Virus record (IMG/VR): IMGVR_UViG_3300045135_002563
Location: 1 to 24,017 of that record
Source: a virus
Direction: 5' to 3' (one strand)
DNA: 24,017 nucleotides
Both the position numbers and the translations under genes were made by a program. Shown piece by piece: positions 15,594-23,000 of the stretch (position 1 is its first letter; every line of letters begins with the position of its first letter). Under the pieces are notes generated by a model, which ran no database searches, was not told the origin of the DNA, and saw nothing but the letters and a program-made list of their open reading frames with translations.

Positions 15594-15617
15594 TGTGTAA
15601 TGATACACATATAAGTA
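15594..15617 (-). promoter_or_regulatory. Promoter-like box and inverted repeat upstream of the sheath
   Basis: On the minus strand ATACTTATAT (core 15617-15610, one mismatch to the TATTTATA box) is followed at once by a 6-bp inverted repeat TGTGTA-TCAT-TACACA (15609-15594) and then, after a short AT stretch, the ribosome binding site. The dyad could be an operator or a 5' leader hairpin; neither is proven. Confidence 0.35.
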
Positions 15618-15645
15618 TTAATTAAAACTTAGAAAAGATAAAAAT

Positions 15646-15942
15646 CTACTCTGCATTTACTGCTTCTTCCTTCTTTTCTTCTATTGGAGTGAAAACACCC
15701 GTCTGTGGGTCAAAGTTCCCATCTCCATATTTCTTATTTAATTCTGTAAACAAATCACTTTCTTGATTAATTAGATTTGTGTACTCACCTTCTACTTGAA
15801 GGATTTCTGTTTCAATCTCTTGAATTCTTCTTTTCTTTTCAAGTGATAATTGACCAATCTTTGCAAAACATTGTCCGATTGATTGACGAAGTTGGTTAAT
15901 ACTACCCAACTCTTCTTCTGTAAACTTTATTTCTTCTGCCAT
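15646..15942 (-). CDS. Small coiled-coil protein adjacent to the tail sheath, 98 aa
   Basis: Residues about 8-73 form a continuous amphipathic helix with heptad-like spacing (LGSINQLRQSIGQCFAKIGQ, then RIQEIETEILQVEGEYTNLI and LFTELNKKYGDGNF). The end, DPQTGVFTP plus an acidic tail, is familiar from small conserved proteins of marine T4-like phages whose function is unknown. Its position between the Hint-domain tail protein and the sheath suggests a structural or assembly role. No Shine-Dalgarno sequence is visible before the ATG, only an AT-rich leader below a TATTTATA box. Confidence 0.75.
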   Translation of the reverse strand: MAEEIKFTEEELGSINQLRQSIGQCFAKIGQLSLEKKRRIQEIETEILQVEGEYTNLINQESDLFTELNKKYGDGNFDPQTGVFTPIEEKKEEAVNAE

Positions 15943-15974
15943 TTTGATATAATTTAAAAATGTTTAAGTGTATA

Positions 15975-15982
15975 TATAAATA
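15975..15982 (-). promoter_or_regulatory. Late-promoter-like TATTTATA box before the coiled-coil gene
   Basis: The minus strand reads CTTATATTTATATATACAC, 33-40 bases above the ATG at 15942, in the gap after the Hint-domain gene. Sequence on its downstream side (CAC, AAACATTT) is shared with the box before 12580. Confidence 0.45.
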
Positions 15983-16013
15983 TAAGATTTTTTCTCAAAC
16001 GTTAATTTTATTT

Positions 16014-17297
16014 TTAACTCTTAGTAAATGTTAATGTACTACTATAAGCACTTCTTAAACCGTTTGTTCCATACTGTCTTACCCTAGCGTAGTAAGTACC
16101 ATTTGCAGGTGGAGTTCCATATACATATGAGGTTGCACTCCATTCCGTTTCGTTCACTTCTGTTGATGCGAAGTTTGATACGGTAGATACTTGTAAATCA
16201 TATACATCATTTGTACCATCACCACTCCATGAAAGTGTATTTATTGCGTTATCCCATGCTAATGATGTTGGTGCACTTGGTGCAGATTCATCTGTATGTG
16301 TGTTACCACCCTTGTTGTGTGTTACATATCCATTTACTAAGTATGTATCTACATCCTCTACATTAATAGATACAATCTCCACATTTTCCTTTTCTACAAC
16401 GATTGTTTCAATATCAATTTCATTAATTCCATCGTTATGTCTTTTTATTAATTTATCTCCAACTTTTAATCTAAACATTTCTTTAAATTTATAAAGTTGT
16501 TCTTCCGAATCCCAAACTAACATTGGGTGTTCTGATGTTGCTCGTATTTCACCATTATTAATATTGTAATAAGATGATGCAAACGAGAATATAATATCTT
16601 TTACGCTTACTTTACAGTATTCTCCACTTATATCTGAACTATTCCATTCAAAGAAATCTGCATCTGAATCTAAATTTAGATTTGTAGGATTGTATCCTAA
16701 TAACTCATCTCCTTCTTCTAAATCTCCAACTTGAGATATACTTCCATCATACATAATAATTGGAGAATCCGCGGTTAAACAAAGTGCAGATGCATTGTTA
16801 TCATATGAATCAACTGTATAAACAGTTTTATCTCTGTTTGAACCATGATTTGTTGCATGGTCATTAAAAGTATCATCAAATACTACTCGTACTGTATGTG
16901 ATGCAACTGTCTGTAATACCGTTTGGTCAAGATTATCAGTATTATCTGTCATTGTAGATGCATCGAAAGTTGCGGTTTCACCACTATTTGTGTTTACACT
17001 TAGTTTACTACCCGCAGGTACAGACCATGTAAAGTTATCAGCCTGATTTGCTATTTTACTTTGAAATAATGAACCAGATACTGTAAATCCTAATCTATAG
17101 GTTTCTGTTGTGTTTTCAACTACATATGTAAATCCTGCAACACCACCAACCGTATCTATACCGAAGTCATCTAAGGATACTTCTGTTCCTGCACTACCAT
17201 TAATTGCATTTAAAGAAACACCACTACCAGTTGCGGTAGTTCTTACTGCTGTTCCTAAATTTTTTAAACTGAGAGTATCTCCTGAACTTCTAGCCAT
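16014..17297 (-). CDS. Tail/fibre protein with embedded Hint (intein-like) domain and C-terminal FnIII-like domain, 427 aa
   Basis: Three parts are visible. Residues 1-172 are a Ser/Thr/Gly-rich virion-type region (SSGDTLSLKNLG, SLNAINGSAGTEVSLDDFGI, GFTYVVENTTETYRLGFTVS). Residues 173-328 are a Hint domain: Cys173 in CLTADSPIIMYDGSISQVGD, block B ATSEHPMLVW with T254 and H257, and the terminal VDTYLVNGYVTHN with H327-N328. Residues 341-425 resemble fibronectin type III (SAPTSLAWD, TLSWSGD, GTYYARVRQYGTNGLRSAYS). No homing endonuclease is inserted. The residue after Asn328 is Lys, not Cys/Ser/Thr, so canonical splicing is unlikely and peptide-bond cleavage is expected, as in bacterial intein-like domains. 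AGGAAA precedes the start. Confidence 0.85.
   Translation of the reverse strand: MARSSGDTLSLKNLGTAVRTTATGSGVSLNAINGSAGTEVSLDDFGIDTVGGVAGFTYVVENTTETYRLGFTVSGSLFQSKIANQADNFTWSVPAGSKLSVNTNSGETATFDASTMTDNTDNLDQTVLQTVASHTVRVVFDDTFNDHATNHGSNRDKTVYTVDSYDNNASALCLTADSPIIMYDGSISQVGDLEEGDELLGYNPTNLNLDSDADFFEWNSSDISGEYCKVSVKDIIFSFASSYYNINNGEIRATSEHPMLVWDSEEQLYKFKEMFRLKVGDKLIKRHNDGINEIDIETIVVEKENVEIVSINVEDVDTYLVNGYVTHNKGGNTHTDESAPSAPTSLAWDNAINTLSWSGDGTNDVYDLQVSTVSNFASTEVNETEWSATSYVYGTPPANGTYYARVRQYGTNGLRSAYSSTLTFTKS
16314..16781 (-). other. Hint/bacterial intein-like domain within the tail protein (Cys173-Asn328)
   Basis: Coordinates cover the codons from the N-terminal Cys to the C-terminal Asn. The 156-residue mini-intein size, the TxxH block B and the C-terminal HN dyad are all present. 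The +1 residue is Lys, followed by GG. Expected chemistry is N-terminal thioester cleavage and/or Asn cyclisation, releasing the two flanks without ligation. Confidence 0.8.
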
Positions 17298-17306
17298 AAT
17301 CGTTTC

Positions 17307-18308
17307 CTATATATTATAAATATCAAGTAGAGAGTTTATCCATTTATTTTTATCCGTATAGTTCTCTACCATATAAGATTTTAGTTTATCAAACCATTGT
17401 TTTTTTACAGAATATGGTTCTTTACACAACTGATTATAAATATCTACAAATTCTTTTTTATTCTTTGCTCTATAAGGATATTCGAAATCTTTACACCAAG
17501 AGGTATATAAAATAGGCAACTTTCCATAATCAACTGCCTCAAAGATACCATACCCAAATGGTTCATTTGTAAAACACGAATGGGATATTCCCCAATCTTT
17601 ATTATAAAACTCATCTTTGAATTCTGAATTATAGTGATATATTTTTGATTTAGAGAAATCAAACTTCATCCATGATTTCCAATACCATTTCATCTCAAGT
17701 GATTCTGTAAACATAAATGATTTCATACCATCTAAAAAATGTGGATTCTTTCTTCCTTCTGGTCTTGCACAGAATCCTATAGTATTTGAATCAGATAATT
17801 CAAGATTTCGTTTGAATTCATAAAAATTTTGTATATTTTCGTTTTCTATAAGAATATCAAATAAACCAACCCATATATTATGTTTACTTGAATTAGCAAC
17901 TTCTTTTTCCCACGCAGAATCCATATATGGTGCATGAACTGTATAGGTATCTAATCCTAATGAAGATTTTAAAACATGGTCTACTGAGTTATGTAATATG
18001 TTTGAGTGTATCTTATCTTTATTTTCTAATATTGGTTTTAAAGGTGTATAATGTCCATGTAGTATGTTTATTCTTCTTGCACCTCTACACAATTCTTCGA
18101 ATTTATCAATATCATCACCATGCCAATAAGTTTCTATTGGAAACTCATAATCATAATCATCAAAATTTTTTGGTTTGTTTCTATGAATAAGAAGGATTGG
18201 GGTTACATCTAATTTAGGTGCAATCAATTCTAACCAATCATTCACCCATTTATCAGAACCTGCGTTGGTATAAGGACCACCACCAGTTGTATAATAAACA
18301 TCATACAT
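17307..18308 (-). CDS. GT4-like (GT-B) glycosyltransferase, 333 aa
   Basis: The C-terminal half contains EPFGYGIFEAVDYGKLPIL with the EX7E motif of retaining GT4-type enzymes (E249 and E257). Before it is FCARPEGRKNPHFLDGM, in the place of the phosphate-contacting R/K loop. The N-terminal half (ILHGHYTPLKPIL, LDTYTVHAPYMDSAWEK) is compatible with the acceptor-side Rossmann domain. No signal peptide or membrane helix is seen. The start ATG directly abuts the TAA of the fibre gene upstream and lacks a ribosome binding site, so translation is likely coupled. Located between fibre genes and a tail protein, it probably glycosylates a virion protein, though modification of host surface glycans cannot be excluded. 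Confidence 0.75.
   Translation of the reverse strand: MYDVYYTTGGGPYTNAGSDKWVNDWLELIAPKLDVTPILLIHRNKPKNFDDYDYEFPIETYWHGDDIDKFEELCRGARRINILHGHYTPLKPILENKDKIHSNILHNSVDHVLKSSLGLDTYTVHAPYMDSAWEKEVANSSKHNIWVGLFDILIENENIQNFYEFKRNLELSDSNTIGFCARPEGRKNPHFLDGMKSFMFTESLEMKWYWKSWMKFDFSKSKIYHYNSEFKDEFYNKDWGISHSCFTNEPFGYGIFEAVDYGKLPILYTSWCKDFEYPYRAKNKKEFVDIYNQLCKEPYSVKKQWFDKLKSYMVENYTDKNKWINSLLDIYNI
17315..17322 (-). promoter_or_regulatory. TATTTATA box overlapping the end of the GT4-like gene
   Basis: The minus strand reads TTGATATTTATAATATATAG, 18-25 bases above the ATG of the Hint-domain gene. Because it also encodes the last residues (DIYNI) of the glycosyltransferase, it may be coincidence. Confidence 0.3.
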
Positions 18309-20009
18309 TTATTTAATTTTTGATTCTAAATCTTCGATTCTTTTCAGAAGTTCTTTGTTAGATTCGATTAGTAAAGCTACTATCTTTTCGTATTTTACCG
18401 CTTTATATCCACTTTCTCTTGTTTCTACAATCTCTGGTAATACTTTTTCTATTTCTTGTGCAATTACACCAACATCATGTTGACCTTTGAATACTTCGTG
18501 TTTATCATTCCAATCAAAAGTATATCCACCGATTTGTTTTAGTTTTTCGTTTGGATTTTGGATTGGTGTAACATTATCTTTATATCTTTCATCCGAAGAA
18601 GCGTATGCAACAACATCTTCACCAACATTAAGTGTTTTTGCTATACCAACACCACCATCAACTACAAATGCACCTGTTGTTTTTGCATCTGATTGTGTTG
18701 TATCAGATATATCTGTTGGTTTATCAATCTGTACTTTTCCGTTTGTACCATCGAGGTAAAGGTAAGAGGCAACACCACCCGAACCATCATCTGATTGTAG
18801 AACTACGTTACCATCATTCGTGTTATTTCTAATAATAAGATTACCAGTACCATTTGCAAGGAACATATTTGTTCCGTTGTGATATAATTGGGCATCGTTA
18901 TCAGAACCGAGTCTTATTTCTTTACTATCTTGCCATTCTGTATGAGCAGATACATCGTCATTAGCGTTAGCTCTAATGAATCCACTTGAATCAATGCTAT
19001 CTAATGTTTGTGCATTACCACCATCAGCACTTGTAATGTAATTCTGAGATTTTACGAATGCAGTTGTAGCGATTTGAGTACTATCATCAGTTAAATCTGC
19101 CGTAGGTGCAGTTGGTGTGCCTGTGAGAGCGGCGTTTGTAAACATTGTAGATTTACTCTCGTTGGTAACGCTACCCAATCCTACATCACCTGCGGTAGTT
19201 CCTTGTGCTCTTAATGAAGCAAACGTACCATCAGCATCAAAGTTATCACCAGTTGCAAATGCGGTTGAGTTGAATGCATTTGAACCTAATTGTCTTGTTC
19301 CTATTACATTTGAACCATTTATTGTTAGTACATCTGTTTCAGAGTTTTGAGCAGATAATCCACTAAGTGTAAGTGTTGTTCCACTAATACCAGCTCCACT
19401 TCCACTTATAGGTTTACTAAAAACTATGTTTTCAGTACCACCATCTAATCTTAAATATTCAGTTAAACCACCACTACCATCATCACTTCTAAATATAAGG
19501 TCTTTATCATCTTCATTTAAATCAAAATAAGTATCACCATTATTAACAGAGTATATTTCTAAATCATTTTGATTACCTATTCTTAATTTTATACCATCTT
19601 TGATTTTTAAATGAGATTGAGAAGTTGAATATACAACTGCATCTGTATCAATTTTTAGATTTCCACTCCAACCACCAGTACCGACATATATATCTTGAGT
19701 ACCATCACCAGCAAGTTGAAACACTGTGGTGTTGTTCATTTTGAAGTGCATATCATCTCCACTATTAATAATACCATCATTACTACTAATAAAGAATCCA
19801 CTAGCGGTTACTCTACCTGTTAATTCTATTGAACCAGTAGTTACAGAATCAGTAGTTACAATGTGTTCAATAGAATCAGAACCATCGTTCTTTTTGAAGA
19901 ATATTCTACCATCATAGGTATTTACGGCCAACTCACCGAGAGCCAAATTACTGGTAGAAGGAACTTTACCAGTTGTTGCAGACCTTTTTAATTTTATCGT
20001 TTGTGCCAT
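18309..20009 (-). CDS. Tail fibre protein with S74 intramolecular chaperone, 566 aa
   Basis: The N-terminus MAQTIKLKRSATTGKVPSTS, then LALGELAVNTYDGRIFFKKN, is the common virion-attachment module of many marine phage fibres. The middle consists of beta-rich repeats, twice containing D-D-G-S-G-G-x-x-x-Y-L-x-L-D-G. The last 96 residues are a Peptidase S74 (endosialidase-type) chaperone: SSDERYKDNV at the self-cleavage site, TFDWNDK, GVIAQEIEKVLPEIV, then KAVKYEKIVALLIESNKELL and a terminal coiled coil. After assisting trimer folding, the module cuts itself off before the Ser of SDER. It follows the larger fibre gene by 11 bases. Its last 131 residues are a near-duplicate of that gene's end. Confidence 0.9.
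   Translation of the reverse strand: MAQTIKLKRSATTGKVPSTSNLALGELAVNTYDGRIFFKKNDGSDSIEHIVTTDSVTTGSIELTGRVTASGFFISSNDGIINSGDDMHFKMNNTTVFQLAGDGTQDIYVGTGGWSGNLKIDTDAVVYSTSQSHLKIKDGIKLRIGNQNDLEIYSVNNGDTYFDLNEDDKDLIFRSDDGSGGLTEYLRLDGGTENIVFSKPISGSGAGISGTTLTLSGLSAQNSETDVLTINGSNVIGTRQLGSNAFNSTAFATGDNFDADGTFASLRAQGTTAGDVGLGSVTNESKSTMFTNAALTGTPTAPTADLTDDSTQIATTAFVKSQNYITSADGGNAQTLDSIDSSGFIRANANDDVSAHTEWQDSKEIRLGSDNDAQLYHNGTNMFLANGTGNLIIRNNTNDGNVVLQSDDGSGGVASYLYLDGTNGKVQIDKPTDISDTTQSDAKTTGAFVVDGGVGIAKTLNVGEDVVAYASSDERYKDNVTPIQNPNEKLKQIGGYTFDWNDKHEVFKGQHDVGVIAQEIEKVLPEIVETRESGYKAVKYEKIVALLIESNKELLKRIEDLESKIK
18312..18704 (-). repeat. C-terminal chaperone module shared by the two fibre genes (copy 2)
   Basis: This encodes the segment starting TTQSDAKTTGAFVVDGGVGI and ending with the S74 domain. 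The partner copy lies at 20024-20410 in the upstream fibre gene. The junction segment (KTTGA, VDGGVG, AKTLNVGED, VAYASSDER) is almost identical in the two proteins, while the sequences further upstream are unrelated. Confidence 0.85.
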
Positions 20010-20020
20010 TTTCTAAAATT

Positions 20021-23000
20021 CTATTTAGATTTTAGTTCTTCTATTTCTTTTTGGAGTTCTTTTATTGATTCAATTAATAGTGGAACAAGTTTTTCGTATT
20101 TTACTGCTTTGTACCCATTATCTCTCGTATCTACGAGCTCTGGCATAACTTGTTCTATTTCTTGAGCAATAACTCCGTAATCTCTACCTTTATAAATATC
20201 TTGTTTTTCTTCATTCCAATCGAATGTGTTACCACTAATCTGAGATAATTTCTCAAGTGGGTTCTCGATTGTTTGAATATTATCTTTTAATCTTTCATCT
20301 GAAGATGCATATGCAACAATATCTTCACCAACGTTTAGAGTTTTGGCAACACCAACACCACCATCAACAATTAACGCACCAGTTGTTTTGGAAGTTGATT
20401 GTGTAGTTGAATCTATGTTTACTGCTGATGAGAATGATTTAGCACCACTAAATGTTTGTGTACCACTTAGGTGAGCAGTGTCTGAATCTAAGTATGCGGA
20501 TGCAATTGCAGTACCTTGCCAAGTACCAGTTCCAATTGTTCCAACAGTTGTAATTGAAGTTGCACCAGTAAATCCTGTCTTATCTGCATCATTAAGAACT
20601 ACTTGTGATGAACCACTAATTACATTACGTCCATTAACTTCTAAGAATGAAGAAGTTAATTGTGATGAACCAGATATTATACCAATTCCACCAAATAATA
20701 CTTCATCAGTAATTGAACTACCTAATGATACTGAAGTACCACTAATTGTTATACTTGAGTTTGTTAATTGAGAATTTCCAATACCAGTTACCTGTGCAGA
20801 TGAACTAAATACTCCTTCTGCATTTAACTTTGTAAGTACATTTGCATCAAAGTTTGTAATATCATTTGCGTTTACTTGACTTGAACCACTAAATACACCT
20901 AATGAATTTAAGTAATTTAAGTTATCTGTGTTGTTATATTTATCTAAATCAGAAATTTGAGATTCTGTAATAGTTACTTGTGAAGAACCACTAATTACTC
21001 CTAATGAGTTAAGGTGGTCTGTATTATCTGAATCAGTATAGAATGTAAGTTGACTTGAACCTGAAACTACACCTGTTGGTAAATTACTTACAATATTACC
21101 AGTTGTAATAACTTCGGCTTCACTACCTAATTTTCCTGCCTTCCAATAATCATTAGTTGAATCCCATTTAAATGAACCACTTGTTGTTGAACTACCAGTA
21201 CCGTCTTTTACTAAGATACCTCCTTCAGTAGCAGAACCACCAAAGTTAAGTTCTAATATATTATCACCAATGTTAACATTGTTTGTTGAAGTATAAGTTG
21301 TTGTTCCAGCAACACTTAAATCTCCACTAATAGTTACATCATCATTGAATGTTTGATTACCAGAATGAGAAGAACCACTTAATACTGCCTCTGCATCTAA
21401 TTTAGTTTTTACATTTGAATCAAAGTTTGTAACATCGGTTGCATCTACTTGTTCAGAGCCAGATATTACACCAGTACCTCCGAATAGTACTTCATCAGTA
21501 ATTGAACCACCTAATGATACTGAAGTTCCACTAATGGTAATTGATGAATTCGTAAGTTGTGAGTTACCAATACCAGTTACTTGAGCCGATGCAGAAATTA
21601 CACCTTCCGCGTTTAACTTTGTAAGTACATTTGCATCGAAGTTTGTAATTGTATTTGCATTTACTTGTGCAGATTCTGAAATTAAACCTTCCGCGTTTAT
21701 TTTATCAAGTACGTTTGCATCGAAGTTTGTAATTGTATTTGCGTTTACTTGACTTGAACCACTAATTACGGTATTTGTATTTAATATATCAACTATTTGT
21801 TGTGAACCACTTAAAGTACCAGTTCCACCAAATAGAATTTCATCAGTAATTGAACTACCCAATGATACTGAAGTACCACTTATGGTAATTGCTGAGTTTG
21901 TTAATTGAGAATTTCCAATATTCGTTACTTGTGCAGATTGTGAAATTACACCATCACCACCTGAACTAAGGAATGAAGAGGTTGCAGTTTCGATTTGGTC
22001 TAATCTACTATCGAATGAAGAAGTTTCTAATTCTATTCTATCTAATCTTCCATCCGCAGAGCCTGTAAATGTATTAAGATGTGAAATATCAGTTGAAGAA
22101 CCTGCTGCTGCTTGTACTCCTTCTGTAAAATGTGTTGAGCCTGTATCTAAGTTTATAGTAACATCACCAGTTACACCACCACCACTTAAACCAGTTCCTG
22201 CTGCTACTGCAGTGATATCACCACCACCTGCACCTGCAATTGCAGAGTTTACTGCGGCTGCGGTTGGTACTACAGTTGAATCACCAAATATAGAACCAGT
22301 AACATTATAGAATGCTGCAGTTCCAAGTGAGCCCGTATGTGTTTCAAGTTGGTCTAATCTATCATCAAAAGATGATGTTTCTAATTCTATTCTATCTAAT
22401 CTACCATCTGCAGAAGAAGTGAATGTATTTATTTCTCCTAAACTTGTATCTATAGAACTTGTTTCGAGTTCGATTCTATCTAATCTTCCATCAAATGATT
22501 CTGTAGTAGTGTTTAGTTCTCCTAAACTTGTATTTATAGAACCAGTTTCTAATTCTATTCTATCTAATCTTCCATCAAGAGAACCAGATTCTGTTTCTAA
22601 GTATCCTAATCTTGAATCAAGTGAAGAACTAAAGGTTGTAAATCCATCTGTACTTGAAATGGTTATTTGACCTGAACCACTAACTACATCATCTCCGTTT
22701 GGTCTTAGTACTGAACCTGAGATTACTCCATCTCCATCTGGTCTTAGTACTGAACCAGAAACAATTCCATTTGTAGCGATTATTTGTCCTTTTAATCTTG
22801 TTGCTTCAACTTCAGTAAGATTATCTAAATATGTACCCGTTTTAAAAGATATTGTATCATCACCAACATTTGGATGAATAGTACTTGTTGCAATAACAGA
22901 TGCAGTTATATCACCAGTTCCAAAGTTTACATCTTTGTTTACTAAATGAGCTACTGTCTGAGATGAACCACTAACTACACCAGTTGGTAAATTAGCTATC

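Noticed and set aside
16014-17297. Full splicing intein
   Set aside because: The residue after the terminal Asn is Lys and there is no homing endonuclease. A Hint/BIL cleavage domain fits better.
17444-17662. Minus-strand 72-codon frame inside the GT4-like gene
   Set aside because: It is nested in a shifted frame of a gene with clear GT motifs and has no independent support.
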